In this document: piece after piece, positions 8,507 to 18,465 of the stretch
Numbering within the stretch: the stretch's first letter is position 1
Layout: each line of letters starts with the position of its first letter
DNA from: Casimicrobiaceae bacterium
GTDB lineage: Bacteria > Pseudomonadota > Gammaproteobacteria > Burkholderiales > Casimicrobiaceae
Direction of reading: 5' to 3'
DNA: 64,000 nucleotides
Assembly (NCBI GenBank): GCA_026646885.1
Contig: JAPKHK010000006.1
Span: 124,001-188,000 of the forward strand
The notes under the pieces: model-generated
Seen by the model: the letters and a program-made list of their open reading frames with translations, nothing else
Database searches by the model: none
Told to the model about the DNA's origin: nothing
Made by a program: the position numbers and the translations under genes

Positions 8507-11500
8507 TCACCCCAAACCGCGCAGCTCGCGCAGTGCCACTGAGAGCATCGCCAGATCGGTGCTCTTGGCGGTTTTGAGGTCGGCGAGCACCTGCCGGGCA
8601 TGTTCCAGCACTCCGGCCTGAGCGCCCTGCCAGGCCTTGATCAGGTTTTCCGCAGCCATTGGCTTGGGCGAATGCTCCAGCACGCGCTTGGCCAGTTCGC
8701 GCTGGCGCGCCCGCACATCCTCGCGAATGGCGGCACGCGCCATGATCTGGTAGTAGCTGTCTGTGGGCAGCGCGAGAATTTGCCGCCTGAGCCAGGCGAA
8801 GTCGAGCGCTTCGTCGAGAGCGTAGTAGACGCCAGCCACCAGATCTACGGGTCGAGACAGCGCCGTCGCCACATCGGCGATATCCAGCGCGGCGTTCATG
8901 GCCTCGAGAGAGGCCACTCGAGTGGCGAGTTCGAAGGGCACGCCGTCCTTGGCAAGGCGGTCGCGCGCTGCCAGAAATGCGGCGCGCTCGGCGGGGGAAA
9001 GAAGGTCTTCGAGGTCCTTGGCCAGCGCCTCCACTACAGGCTGCAAGCGCGCCACTTCCGCGGCGATGTCGCGCAGGCCGCGTCGGCGCCGCAGTACCCA
9101 CTGCGTGGCCGCAAACGCGAGCCGCGCTGTTTCGATGCTCATGTGGATTTGCGCCTCGGTCGGCACCTGAGCGTCCAACGCGTCAATGTTGCTCCAGACA
9201 TTTTGGAGTTCGAAAGTCTCGCGCACGAGCAAGAACGCGCGGACGATCTCCGGCGCCGGAGCCCCCGTTTCTTCCTGTAAGCGCGCGACAAACAAGCTGC
9301 CCACTCGGTTGGGCAAATGGTTGGCCAGGGTCGTGGCGATGATCTCGCGCTTCAAGGGGTGGGAAGTCATAGCCTCGCGATAGGGCTCTCGCAGCGGCCG
9401 CGGGAAATACTCCACCAAGGCCGGGGCGACATAGGCGTCCTCCGGCAAGTCGGAAGCGAGCAGTTCGTCGTAGAGCGCCATCTTGCTGTAGGCCAGTAGC
9501 ACCGCATGCTCGGGAGAGGCGAGGCCGCGTTTGGCGAGCTTGCGCTCGGCGATGGTTTCTTCGCTGGGCAAAAACTCGATGGCGCGATTCAGGCGCCCGC
9601 TCTTCTCCAAGCTGCGGATCTGTCGCGCTTCCCAATCGACCAAGTGCGCGGCGCCAGCGTCGGCGACGGCGAGGGTAGCCGTTTGCAGGTAATTGTCGCG
9701 CAGTACCAGTTCGCCCACTTCGTCGGTCATTTCGGCGAGGAGCTTGTTGCGCTGCTTTCCGGTCATGTCACCGGAGGCGACGACGCTGTTGACCAGGATC
9801 TTGATGTTCACCTCATGATCGGAGCAATCCACTCCGGCCGAATTGTCGATGGCGTCGGTGTTTATGAGCCCGCCAGCGAGCGCATATTCGATGCGGCCCA
9901 GTTGGGTGAAGCCCAAATTCCCGCCTTCCGCCACGACTTTGCAGCGCAACTCGCGCCCATCGACGCGCACCGCGTCGCTGGCGCGATCGCCCACCTCGGC
10001 GTGAGATTGGGTGGCGGCCTTGACGTAGGTGCCGATGCCGCCGTTGTACAAAAGATCGACCGGCGCTTTGAGGATGGCGCGAATGAGGTCGGTGGGCGCC
10101 AGGGTGTCTTCGCCGAGGCCGAGCGCCTTCTTGATCTCGGGCGAGAGCGCGATCGCCTTGGCACCGCGGGGGAAGACGCCGCCGCCGGGAGAGATCAGGC
10201 TCGTCTCGTAATCGGCCCAGGAAGAACGCGGCAGGCCAAACAGGCGCTCGCGTTCGCGGAAACTCTTCTCGGGGTCGGGATCAGGGTCGAGGAAGATGTG
10301 GCGATGGTCGAAGGCGGCGAGGAGTTTGATGTGCCGCGACAAGAGCATGCCGTTGCCGAACACGTCGCCGGACATATCGCCAATACCCACCACGGTGAAG
10401 TCGGTGGTCTGGGTGTTGACGCCCAGGGAGCGGAAGTGGCGCTTAACAGATTCCCAAGCCCCTTTGGCGGTAATGCCCATCTTCTTGTGGTCGTAGCCCG
10501 CCGAGCCCCCAGAAGCAAAGGCGTCGCCTAGCCAGAAGCTATAATCCGCGGCAACGCCGTTGGCAATGTCGGAGAACGTGGCCGTACCTTTGTCGGCGGC
10601 CACCACCAGATAGGGGTCATCGCCGTCATGGCGCACTACCTGCGGGGGCGGCACGACTTTGCCGGCGACAAGATTGTCGGTGAGGTCCAGCAGACCGCAG
10701 AGGAAAGTGCGGTAACAGACGACGCCCTCTTTCTGGTATGCCTCGCGGTCGGTGGCCGGGGGCGCGGCTTTGAGCACGAAGCCCCCTTTGGAACCCACCG
10801 GTACGATGACCGCGTTCTTCACCATCTGTGCCTTGACCAGTCCCAGCACCTCGGTGCGGAAATCTTCCCGCCGGTCAGACCAACGCAGCCCCCCGCGGGC
10901 CACCTTCCCGCCGCGCAAATGGATGCCTTCGACTCGTGGCGAGTAGACGAAGATCTCGAACATCGGTTTCGGTTCGGGTAGACCGGGCACGGCGCGGGGA
11001 TCGAGCTTGAAAGACAGATAATCCTTGGGCTGCGAGTCGGGCTGGCGCTGGAAATAGTTGCAGCGCAAGGTCGCCTGCATGGTGCCCAGGAACTGACGGA
11101 TGATGCGGTCTTCGTCCAGGCTCACCACTTGATCCAGCGCCTGGTGAATGTCACCGAGCAGGGATTGCATTGCGGCCTCGCGCCCCGCGGCCCGCGCGGG
11201 GTCGAAGCGTAGCTCGAAATACTTGGCCAGTTGCTTGGCGATACCGGCGTTGTGGGTGAGTGCTGCCTCCATGTAGGCTTGGCTGAAAGCCACGCCGATC
11301 TGCCGCAAGTAGCGTGCGTAGGCCCGCAAGATCGTGATTTGGCGCGCCTCCAGCCCGGCGGATAGGACCAGGCGATTCAAATCGTCACTTTCGATCTTGC
11401 CCGCCCAGGCCTGGGCAAAGGCGTCTTGGAAGACACCTTTGACGCGGTCGATTTCGACCTCCAGGCCATCGGGCAGTTCCAGGCCAAAGTCGGTGATCCA

Positions 11501-13330
11501 CACCGGCTGCGCCCCTTCGCGGTCGTTTGGCTGTGGGTCGATGCGATAGGGACGCTCTTCGCGCACTTTGACGCCCATGCGCTCCAACATCGGCAGGCTT
11601 TCCGAGAGCGGCACGGCGCTGCCGTAATGGAACACCTTGAAGCGCAGGCTACCCGCCTTGGCTTCCACCGGCACGTAGAGATTCATCGCCAGTGGGGCTT
11701 GGGGGGACAAGGCGTCGATCACTCCGACGTCATACACCGCGGCCCGCGCCGCGTAGTCTTCGCGGTACCCGGCGGGGAACGCCTCGGCATAGCGGCGGTA
11801 GAGCTCGTTGCCGCGCTCCTCTCCGTATTGTTCGAGCACCGCGTCGTGCAGATCGTCCGCCCAACGGCGGGTGGCAAGACCGATGCGGGTTTCGAGCTCG
11901 CGCACGTCGTAGGCCGGAATCTGTCCCGGCTGCGTGCGAATCATCACGTGCAGGCGCGCCAGCACCGATTCCGACAGTTGCTGGGTGAATTCGCTGGCGA
12001 CGCCGTTGAACGCTTGCATCAGGATCGCCTGGATGCGGCGCCGGACCTCGGTGTTGAAGCGATCCCGCGGCACATAGACCAGACACGACATGAAACGGCC
12101 GAACTTGTCTGGGCGCACGAATAGGCGCAATCGCTGACGCTCTTGCAGGCGCAGGATGCCCATGCTGGTGGCCAGCAATTCCTCCTCGGTGACGTCGAAG
12201 AGTTCATCGCGCGGGTAATTGTCGATGATGGCTTGCAGCGCCTTGGCCATGTGACTGCGCGGCAGGAAGCCGGCACGCTCGATAGTGGTGGCGGTCTTTA
12301 CGCGCAAGAGCGGAATGTCGGAGGGCATGGCGCTGTAGGCGGTCGAAGTGAACAGACCGAGAAAGCGCAGCTCGCCGGTGACTTTGCCGCTTTCGTCCAG
12401 ACGCTTGACGCCGATGTAGTCGAGGTATCCCGGGCGATGCACTGTGGCGCGCATGTTGGCCTTGGTCACCAGCAACAGATCGGGCCCGCTGATGAAGGCG
12501 CGCGCGGCGGGCGGCAACAGTGCCGGCGGCGCATGGTCTTCGGCGGTCTCGCGCAGAATGCCCTTGCCGGTGCCTGGCACGACGCGGAGGTAGTCCTTGT
12601 CTCCGTCTTGAATGAGGTCATATTCCCGATAGCCGAGGAAGGTGAAGTGGTTGTCCACCAGCCACTCGAGAAAGTGCCGGGCTTCGACCACGCCGGAAAG
12701 TTGACTCTGTGCCACGCGTGCGATGGTGGCGTTCATCGCCGAGGTCATGCCGCGCCAGTCGTCGACGACGGCACGCACGTCGGCGAGGATGCGCAAGAGG
12801 TCCTGCTGCAATGCTTCGACCCGCTCGGGCTTGGTCTGGCGATCAATTTCGATGTGAATCACTGACTGGAAGCTCGCTCCCGCGGCGGCACCGCCATTAG
12901 GCAAGAGTTCGCGCAGCTGTCCGGCCGCATCGCGTAGCGCTCGAATCACCGGATGAATGATCAGATGCAGCGCCAAGCCATGACGGTTGACTTCCATGCC
13001 CACCGAGTCGACCAGAAAGGGCATGTCGTCGTTGACGATTTCGACGATGGTATGGCTCGATTGCCAGCCGTGCTCGTCGGTGCGAGGGTTGTAGACGCGG
13101 ACCTTGGGCTTGCCCGACTGGAAACGCTGCAAGAATTGCCACTGCGACAGCGCCGCGCCATACAGGTCGGCGACTTCGCGCTCGTGCAAATCGGCAGTGT
13201 CGACTTGGGCGTAGTAGAGACGGATGAACGGCTCGATCCGGGCGAGATCGCTCGGGGGCAATTTCGCGCGGGCGTGCGCGAGAACCGCTTCCAGACGATC
13301 GGCGATGGCGCTTTCCTCGGCTTGTGGCAT
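8507..13330 (-). CDS. gdhB: NAD-specific glutamate dehydrogenase, large class
   Basis: The 1607-residue product matches the roughly 180-kDa NAD-glutamate dehydrogenases of Pseudomonas and other proteobacteria. It oxidises glutamate to 2-oxoglutarate and ammonium in catabolism. An N-terminal regulatory part of about 700 residues precedes the catalytic region, where RGGLRWSDRREDFRTEVLG and VPVGSKGGFVLK mark the active site and VGIGDMSGDVFGNGM marks the dinucleotide-binding segment. I placed the start at ATG 13330 because GGAGGG lies six bases upstream and the longer frame begins in unconserved sequence. The gene stands alone. Confidence 0.95.
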   Translation of the reverse strand: MPQAEESAIADRLEAVLAHARAKLPPSDLARIEPFIRLYYAQVDTADLHEREVADLYGAALSQWQFLQRFQSGKPKVRVYNPRTDEHGWQSSHTIVEIVNDDMPFLVDSVGMEVNRHGLALHLIIHPVIRALRDAAGQLRELLPNGGAAAGASFQSVIHIEIDRQTKPERVEALQQDLLRILADVRAVVDDWRGMTSAMNATIARVAQSQLSGVVEARHFLEWLVDNHFTFLGYREYDLIQDGDKDYLRVVPGTGKGILRETAEDHAPPALLPPAARAFISGPDLLLVTKANMRATVHRPGYLDYIGVKRLDESGKVTGELRFLGLFTSTAYSAMPSDIPLLRVKTATTIERAGFLPRSHMAKALQAIIDNYPRDELFDVTEEELLATSMGILRLQERQRLRLFVRPDKFGRFMSCLVYVPRDRFNTEVRRRIQAILMQAFNGVASEFTQQLSESVLARLHVMIRTQPGQIPAYDVRELETRIGLATRRWADDLHDAVLEQYGEERGNELYRRYAEAFPAGYREDYAARAAVYDVGVIDALSPQAPLAMNLYVPVEAKAGSLRFKVFHYGSAVPLSESLPMLERMGVKVREERPYRIDPQPNDREGAQPVWITDFGLELPDGLEVEIDRVKGVFQDAFAQAWAGKIESDDLNRLVLSAGLEARQITILRAYARYLRQIGVAFSQAYMEAALTHNAGIAKQLAKYFELRFDPARAAGREAAMQSLLGDIHQALDQVVSLDEDRIIRQFLGTMQATLRCNYFQRQPDSQPKDYLSFKLDPRAVPGLPEPKPMFEIFVYSPRVEGIHLRGGKVARGGLRWSDRREDFRTEVLGLVKAQMVKNAVIVPVGSKGGFVLKAAPPATDREAYQKEGVVCYRTFLCGLLDLTDNLVAGKVVPPPQVVRHDGDDPYLVVAADKGTATFSDIANGVAADYSFWLGDAFASGGSAGYDHKKMGITAKGAWESVKRHFRSLGVNTQTTDFTVVGIGDMSGDVFGNGMLLSRHIKLLAAFDHRHIFLDPDPDPEKSFRERERLFGLPRSSWADYETSLISPGGGVFPRGAKAIALSPEIKKALGLGEDTLAPTDLIRAILKAPVDLLYNGGIGTYVKAATQSHAEVGDRASDAVRVDGRELRCKVVAEGGNLGFTQLGRIEYALAGGLINTDAIDNSAGVDCSDHEVNIKILVNSVVASGDMTGKQRNKLLAEMTDEVGELVLRDNYLQTATLAVADAGAAHLVDWEARQIRSLEKSGRLNRAIEFLPSEETIAERKLAKRGLASPEHAVLLAYSKMALYDELLASDLPEDAYVAPALVEYFPRPLREPYREAMTSHPLKREIIATTLANHLPNRVGSLFVARLQEETGAPAPEIVRAFLLVRETFELQNVWSNIDALDAQVPTEAQIHMSIETARLAFAATQWVLRRRRGLRDIAAEVARLQPVVEALAKDLEDLLSPAERAAFLAARDRLAKDGVPFELATRVASLEAMNAALDIADVATALSRPVDLVAGVYYALDEALDFAWLRRQILALPTDSYYQIMARAAIREDVRARQRELAKRVLEHSPKPMAAENLIKAWQGAQAGVLEHARQVLADLKTAKSTDLAMLSVALRELRGLG

Positions 13331-13573
13331 GGGGTCCCTCCAGAAGCCCGCCTGGGTAAGGCGAGCGGTATGCACAATGTGATCCTCGCGCGTTGCGGGC
13401 ATTATCACCCTTCTGGTCACGCCGCTTTCTTCAACAGCCTGTCGCTCTGAGGCGCGCCCGAACCCGCACGCAGCGCGATCGCAAAAACCGTCACCCGGGC
13501 GGGGGCAAGGGCGGAAAGTATCCTGCGGGCGCGGGGCAGGGGTAATCCCTTTTTCGGACACGCTCCATCGAAT

Positions 13574-13882
13574 TTACGACAGTCCTTCGCCCCACTGAAG
13601 GTCGGGGCGGCGCGCCGGACCGAGAATTTCCACCTCTTTGGCGCGGCTGGCGACGCCGCGCACCAACCGCACACGACGTTGGGGCACACCAAAGGCTTCG
13701 GCGAGAAAGGCAAGGAGGGCGACGTTGGCTCTGCCATCGACCGGCGGTGCGGCCAGGCGGATCTTTAGCGCGTCGCCATGTTGGCCGACGATTTCGGTTG
13801 TTCGGGCGCCCGGCTGCACTTGCAGCACCAGGGTGAGCGCGTCCCGCGACGCATCAAAGCGGCGCCAGGGCACGCTGGACAA
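13574..13882 (-). CDS. yggU: DUF167 family protein YggU
   Basis: This 102-residue protein of the YggU/DUF167 family shows the core LQVQPGARTTEIVG and GDALKIRLAAPPVDGRAN. The function of the family is unknown. It is the last gene of a four-gene run in the order yggS, proC, yggT, yggU on the minus strand, a common betaproteobacterial arrangement. TTG 13882 has GGAG seven bases upstream and overlaps the end of yggT by 29 bases. GTG 13873 is an alternative start. Confidence 0.88.
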   Translation of the reverse strand: MSSVPWRRFDASRDALTLVLQVQPGARTTEIVGQHGDALKIRLAAPPVDGRANVALLAFLAEAFGVPQRRVRLVRGVASRAKEVEILGPARRPDLQWGEGLS

Positions 13883-14438
13883 GGGTTTGCTCCAGCCAAG
13901 TCACGGGCAACATCAGAAGCAGGTTGCAGATGACGAACAGCACCAAAGGCGACAAGTCGAGTTGGCCGCCCAGCGGGGGAATGATGCGGCGAATCGGGCG
14001 CAGGAACGGGGCGGTAAGTGCGTTGAGAATGGCATGCATCGGGTTGTACGGCGATACCCAGGAGAGCACGGCCTGCACGAACACCGTAGCCATGAGGAGG
14101 TAGAGGCTCACTTTGACCAGGCTGATGCCGGAGAGCAAGAACAGCGCGAGCCAGAATTCTCCTAGGCGCGCTGGATGCCCGCGCAAGGCGAATACCGCGA
14201 GGTGCCAGGCAAACTGCAGAGCCCAAGCCAGCAACAGGGTGGACCAATCTACCCCGCCCCAGCCGGGCAGAACGCGCCGCACCGGCTTCACCAGCCAATC
14301 GGTGAGCGCCGCCACCATTTGCCCGAGGGGGTTGCGGAAGGGCGCGCGCAGCAGTTGCATCCAGAAGCGCAGCAGCAAAGCGTAGACGAAGATGCCGAAA
14401 GCGACGTTGAGCAAGTAATGGAGTGCATCGGCAAGCAC
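13854..14438 (-). CDS. yggT: YggT family integral membrane protein
   Basis: This 194-residue membrane protein has two copies of the YggT unit, each a hydrophobic hairpin with a conserved PFRNPLGQ or PFLRPIRRIIPPLGG stretch. Homologues have been linked to cell shape, osmotic stress and potassium handling, but no activity is established. GTG 14438 has a strong GAGGAG site. It starts 12 bases after proC and overlaps yggU, so it belongs to the same transcript. Confidence 0.92.
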   Translation of the reverse strand: MLADALHYLLNVAFGIFVYALLLRFWMQLLRAPFRNPLGQMVAALTDWLVKPVRRVLPGWGGVDWSTLLLAWALQFAWHLAVFALRGHPARLGEFWLALFLLSGISLVKVSLYLLMATVFVQAVLSWVSPYNPMHAILNALTAPFLRPIRRIIPPLGGQLDLSPLVLFVICNLLLMLPVTWLEQTLVQRALAPL

Positions 14439-14450
14439 GATCGGGGCTCC

Positions 14451-15266
14451 TCATTCCTGGCCGAAAATTTCGCCCATTTCCCGGCCGCGCGCCCTAGCGG
14501 CGTGCACCGCGGCGACGAAATGCTCGGCAACTTCCGCGGCATCCAGAGCGGCCAGCGCGCACTCAGTGGTGCCGCCCTTGGAAGTGACCTGGGCGCGCAG
14601 TTGGGCGGGGTCCAGCGGGCTCGCCAGGGCGAGTTTGATCGCGCCCGAGAAAGTGGCATAAGCGAGGCGCCGTGCCGCCTCCGGGGCGAGACCCAAGCTC
14701 GCCGCGGCGCGTTGCAGCGCTTCGAGAAAATAGAACACATAAGCCGGGCCGCTGCCGGAGACCGCGGTCACGGCATCGAGCGCGGCTTCGTCCTCGAACC
14801 ACAATATCTCTCCCGCGGCCTCGAGAATGGCGCCCGCCGCCGCCCGGCCGGCAGTATCGACGCTGGGGTGTGCATAGAGCCCGCTGATCCCGGCGTTGAT
14901 CAACGCCGGCGTGTTAGGCATGGCACGCACGATGCGCGGGTAGCCCCCAAGCCAGCGCGACAGATCGGCGCTGCGAATGCCGGCGGCAATGGTCAGCACC
15001 ACTTGTTCGGCTAGTTGTGGCGCCAGCTCGCGTGCTGCGGCATGCATTTGCTGCGGTTTGACGGCCAGCACGACGAGGTCCGCCCCGCCTACGCGTGCGT
15101 CGATACCTTCCTGCACTGCGGCGCCGGTTTGTGCGGCGAGGCGCGCCCGTGCCTCGGCGCTGGGATCGACGGCCAAGAGGTCGGCAGCGGTGTGCCCTTT
15201 GGCCAGCAGCCCCCCGATCAGGGCACGGGCCATGTTGCCGCCGCCGATGAAGGCAATCTTGCTCAT
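14451..15266 (-). CDS. proC: Pyrroline-5-carboxylate reductase
   Basis: This 271-residue cytoplasmic enzyme makes proline from pyrroline-5-carboxylate with NADPH. The N-terminal dinucleotide fold is clear (IAFIGGGNMARALIGG, residues 4-19), and the C-terminal dimerisation domain shows AVSGSGPAYVF and the TSKGGTTE proline-binding segment near residues 233-240. Length agrees with the family. The ATG overlaps the stop of yggS by four bases, so the two are translationally coupled. Confidence 0.96.
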   Translation of the reverse strand: MSKIAFIGGGNMARALIGGLLAKGHTAADLLAVDPSAEARARLAAQTGAAVQEGIDARVGGADLVVLAVKPQQMHAAARELAPQLAEQVVLTIAAGIRSADLSRWLGGYPRIVRAMPNTPALINAGISGLYAHPSVDTAGRAAAGAILEAAGEILWFEDEAALDAVTAVSGSGPAYVFYFLEALQRAAASLGLAPEAARRLAYATFSGAIKLALASPLDPAQLRAQVTSKGGTTECALAALDAAEVAEHFVAAVHAARARGREMGEIFGQE

Positions 15267-15979
15267 GATGTGTGTCCTTCCACAGCGGGCGCGTGGCCGC
15301 GCGCGCCAAAGATGGCGGTGCCCAGGCGCACCAGCGTGGCCCCTTCGGCGATGGCCGCATCCAGATCGGCCGACATGCCCATCGACAGGGTATCGAGGTA
15401 TAGGCCACGGGCGCAGGCTTGTTCGCGCAGTTGGGCGAGGCGGGCAAATTGTGCCCGCGGCAAGGCTTCATCGACCGCTGGTTCGGCGATGCCCATGAAG
15501 CCCCGCAGTTTAAGGCCCGGCAGCGCGGCCACAGCGGCTGCCAAGTCCAGCGCTTCCTCGGGGGCCACACCGCTCTTGCTCGCTTCGCCGCTGATATTCA
15601 CCTGAACACAGACTTGCAAGGGCGGCAGCTCGGGGGCGCGCGCCTGAGCGAGGCGTTGTGCAACTTTCAGCCGGTCGATGCTGTGCACCCAATGGAAATG
15701 CTCGGCGATGGGGCGGGTCTTGTTGCTTTGGATGGGCCCGATGAAATGCCATTCGAGATCGACTAGGTCGGCAAGGTCGGCGATCTTGGGTAGCGCCTCT
15801 TGCAAGTAATTTTCTCCAAAGGCGCGCTGACCCGCGACGTAGGCCTCGCGTATGGCCGCGGTCGGGAAAGTCTTGCTCACCGCCAAGAGGCTGGCGCCGC
15901 CTGGCGCCCTGCCGCAAGCGGCGAGGGCCTCGGCGATATGCCGTCTGCATGCTTGCACCGCTTGTGCGATTGGGCTCAT
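15263..15979 (-). CDS. yggS: PLP homeostasis protein YggS
   Basis: This 238-residue single-domain, alanine-racemase-fold protein binds pyridoxal phosphate and controls cellular PLP balance. The PLP lysine is K36 in LLAVSKTFP. FGENYLQE, WHFIGPIQSNK and the SMGMSADLDAAI phosphate-binding motif are all present. ATG 15979 gives the standard start; the frame runs further upstream only through the pilT coding region. The gene is divergent from pilT, and the predicted pilT promoter overlaps its first codon. Confidence 0.95.
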   Translation of the reverse strand: MSPIAQAVQACRRHIAEALAACGRAPGGASLLAVSKTFPTAAIREAYVAGQRAFGENYLQEALPKIADLADLVDLEWHFIGPIQSNKTRPIAEHFHWVHSIDRLKVAQRLAQARAPELPPLQVCVQVNISGEASKSGVAPEEALDLAAAVAALPGLKLRGFMGIAEPAVDEALPRAQFARLAQLREQACARGLYLDTLSMGMSADLDAAIAEGATLVRLGTAIFGARGHAPAVEGHTS

Positions 15980-15982
15980 AAT
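15953..15982 (+). promoter_or_regulatory. Predicted sigma-70 promoter for pilT
   Basis: TTGCAC at 15953-15958 and CATAAT at 15977-15982 are separated by 18 bases. They point toward pilT, whose ATG is 82 bases downstream. The -10 box lies on the start codon of the divergent yggS. This is a pattern match only, with no support from a transcript. Confidence 0.4.
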
Positions 15983-16064
15983 GGGCCGCCAGGTGGTGAA
16001 ATCGTGTGCTCGAAAGCGAAGCCAGGCAAGGCTTGGCGGGGACTGTCTGTGATCGGGGATTATA

Positions 16065-17108
16065 ATGGATATCGCGGAATTGCTCGCGTTTGGCGTCAAG
16101 AACAAAGCGTCTGACTTGCACCTTTCTTCCGGATTGCCGCCGATGATCCGGGTGCATGGCGATATTCGTCGCATCAATTTGCCCCCGATGGAGCATAAGG
16201 ATGTGCATGGCATGGTATATGACATCATGTCTGACTCCCAGCGCAAGATGTACGAGGAGAACCTGGAGTGCGATTTCTCCTTTGCCATCCCGAACCTCGC
16301 GCGCTTTCGGGTCAACGCCTTCGTGCAAGACCGCGGCGCCGCGGCGGTATTTCGGACCATTCCCTCGAAGGTGCTCTCGCTCGAAGACCTGAACGCACCG
16401 CGGGTGTTCGCAGAGATCTGCATGAAACCGCGCGGCCTGGTGCTGGTCACCGGCCCCACCGGCTCGGGCAAGTCCACCACCTTGGCGGGCATGGTCAACC
16501 ATGTCAACGAGAACATCTACGGCCACATCCTAACCATCGAGGATCCGATCGAATTCGTCCATGAGAGCAAAAAGTGCCTCATCAACCAGCGCGAAGTCGG
16601 GCCACAGACATTGTCCTTCTCCAACGCCCTGCGTTCGGCCCTGCGCGAGGATCCCGATTACATCCTTGTGGGCGAGATGCGCGACCTGGAAACTATCCGC
16701 CTGGCGCTTACCGGCGCGGAAACCGGGCACCTCGTTTTCGCCACCCTACACACCTCCTCGGCGGCCAAGACCATCGACCGGATCATCGACGTCTTTCCCG
16801 CCGCCGAAAAGGACATGGTCCGCTCCATGCTCTCCGAATCGCTGCAAGCGGTGATATCGCAAACCCTGCTCAAAACCAAGGACGGCATGGGCCGGGTGGC
16901 CGCGCACGAGATCATGCTAGGCTCGCCGGCGATTCGCAACCTCATTCGCGAAAACAAGGTCGCGCAGATGTATTCTTCCATCCAGACCGGCCAAGCCATG
17001 GGCATGCAAACCCTGGACCAGTGTCTCTCCGATCTGGTGCGGCGAAACGTTATCTCCAATGCGGAGGCGCGCACGCGGGCGGTAAACAAAGATGCCTTCC
17101 TCGGCTAG
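16065..17108 (+). CDS. pilT: Type IV pilus retraction ATPase PilT
   Basis: This 347-residue hexameric motor disassembles type IV pili and powers twitching motility from the cytoplasmic face of the inner membrane. Walker A is GPTGSGKST at residues 130-138. The Asp box (ILTIEDPIEF), Walker B (ILVGEMRD) and the His box (GHLVFATLHT) follow in order, and the C-terminal AIRNLIRE motif needed for retraction is present. The N-terminal MDIAELLAFGVKNKASDLHLSSG is typical. pilU follows after 91 bases. Pilus assembly genes are not in the window, which is normal for this locus. Confidence 0.97.
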   Translation: MDIAELLAFGVKNKASDLHLSSGLPPMIRVHGDIRRINLPPMEHKDVHGMVYDIMSDSQRKMYEENLECDFSFAIPNLARFRVNAFVQDRGAAAVFRTIPSKVLSLEDLNAPRVFAEICMKPRGLVLVTGPTGSGKSTTLAGMVNHVNENIYGHILTIEDPIEFVHESKKCLINQREVGPQTLSFSNALRSALREDPDYILVGEMRDLETIRLALTGAETGHLVFATLHTSSAAKTIDRIIDVFPAAEKDMVRSMLSESLQAVISQTLLKTKDGMGRVAAHEIMLGSPAIRNLIRENKVAQMYSSIQTGQAMGMQTLDQCLSDLVRRNVISNAEARTRAVNKDAFLG

Positions 17109-17199
17109 GGGTTCAGTTCTGGCGAGGATGACCGTTAGAGTTTCTGGATCCTGGCGAGTGGGAGTACCGGATCATAGGACGAACGCATAGAGGCCGATC

Positions 17200-18339
17200 A
17201 TGGAACGGGAACAGGCGACCAAATTCATCCACGAATTGCTAGAGCTGATGGTCAAGCAAAATGCCTCCGACCTTTTTGTTACCGCAGGTTTTCCGCCGGC
17301 GATCAAAATCGACGGCCGCATTACCCCGGTCTCCAAGCAGCCGCTGTCTCCCCAGCACACCATCGCGCTAGCGCATGGCATCATGAATGATAAACAGGCC
17401 GCGCAGTTCGAGGCGAGCAAGGAGTGCAACTTCGCCATCAGCCCCGCGGGCCTGGGGCGCTACCGCTGCAACGCGTTCTTGCAACAGGGGCGGGTGGGTC
17501 TCGTGCTGCGGACCATCACCACGACCATTCCCGAGGTGGAGGATCTAGGCCTGCCTACGATTCTGCGCGACGTCATCATGACCAAGCGCGGACTGGTGAT
17601 CTTCGTCGGCGCCACCGGCTGCGGCAAGTCCACTTCGATGGCCTCGCTTCTGGAGCACCGCAACCGCAACAGCTATGGCCACATCATAACCATTGAAGAT
17701 CCGATCGAATTCGTCCACGATCACAAGAATTGCATCGTCACTCAGCGTGAGGTGGGAGTAGACACCGACAGCTGGGAAGCGGCGCTCAAGAACTCCTTGC
17801 GGCAGGCGCCAGACGTCATTCTGATCGGCGAGGTTCGCGATCGCGAAACCATGGATTTCGCCATCGCCTTTGCCGAAACCGGCCACCTTTGTCTCGCTAC
17901 CCTGCACGCCAATAACACCAACCAGGCGCTGGACCGCATCATCAACTTCTTTCCGGAAGAGCGGCGCTCACAGCTCCTGATGGACCTCTCGCTGAACGTG
18001 CGGGCCTTTGTCTCGCAGCGCCTGTTGCCCCGGCGCGACGGGCGCGGCCGGGTGCCCGCGGTGGAGATCATGCTCAATTCACCGCTGATAGCCGACCTCA
18101 TCTTCAAGGGCGACGTGCATGAGATCAAGGAGATCATGAAAAAATCGCGCGAGCTGGGCATGCAGACCTTCGACCAGTCGCTCTTTGATCTGTACGAAGC
18201 CGGGCTCATCACCTACGAAGATGCCTTGCGCAACGCCGACTCGCTCAACGACCTGCGCCTCACCATTAAGCTTCGAGGCAAAGAGGCGGGCGAGCGCAAC
18301 CTGCTCTCCGGGATCGAGCACCTGGGCATCGTCGAGTAG
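17200..18339 (+). CDS. pilU: PilT-like accessory retraction ATPase PilU
   Basis: This 379-residue PilT paralogue works with PilT to increase retraction force. Walker A is GATGCGKST at residues 137-145, with the Asp box IITIEDPIEF, Walker B ILIGEVRD and the His box GHLCLATLHANN. The longer C-terminal tail (ILRGKEAGE-like region ending in LLSGIEHLGIVE) is characteristic of PilU rather than PilT. It is downstream of pilT in the usual order. No separate promoter was evident in the 91-base gap. Confidence 0.95.
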   Translation: MEREQATKFIHELLELMVKQNASDLFVTAGFPPAIKIDGRITPVSKQPLSPQHTIALAHGIMNDKQAAQFEASKECNFAISPAGLGRYRCNAFLQQGRVGLVLRTITTTIPEVEDLGLPTILRDVIMTKRGLVIFVGATGCGKSTSMASLLEHRNRNSYGHIITIEDPIEFVHDHKNCIVTQREVGVDTDSWEAALKNSLRQAPDVILIGEVRDRETMDFAIAFAETGHLCLATLHANNTNQALDRIINFFPEERRSQLLMDLSLNVRAFVSQRLLPRRDGRGRVPAVEIMLNSPLIADLIFKGDVHEIKEIMKKSRELGMQTFDQSLFDLYEAGLITYEDALRNADSLNDLRLTIKLRGKEAGERNLLSGIEHLGIVE

Positions 18340-18465
18340 CCGGGGGTAGCTCTCGGCAAAGCCATGCTCGAAGTCGGGTTTTGGCGAGAGGGCACGGCGC
18401 TGGAAGGCGCGGAACTGGCCGCAAAAGCTGCTAGAATTAAATAAATTAGCAAGCGGGCTTGTACC

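Noticed and set aside
9506-10531. Long open frame of 341 codons on the plus strand
   Set aside because: It is antisense to the highly conserved glutamate dehydrogenase and is explained by high GC; the product has no family features.
13331-13561. Upstream extension of the glutamate dehydrogenase frame
   Set aside because: The extra 77 residues are not like the family, whereas ATG 13330 has a strong ribosome site and typical N-terminus.
16061-16066. TATAAT box overlapping the pilT start codon
   Set aside because: A transcript from this box would begin after the start codon, and no -35 box lies at proper spacing (the nearest TTGGCG is 22 bases away). The upstream TTGCAC/CATAAT pair is a better promoter.
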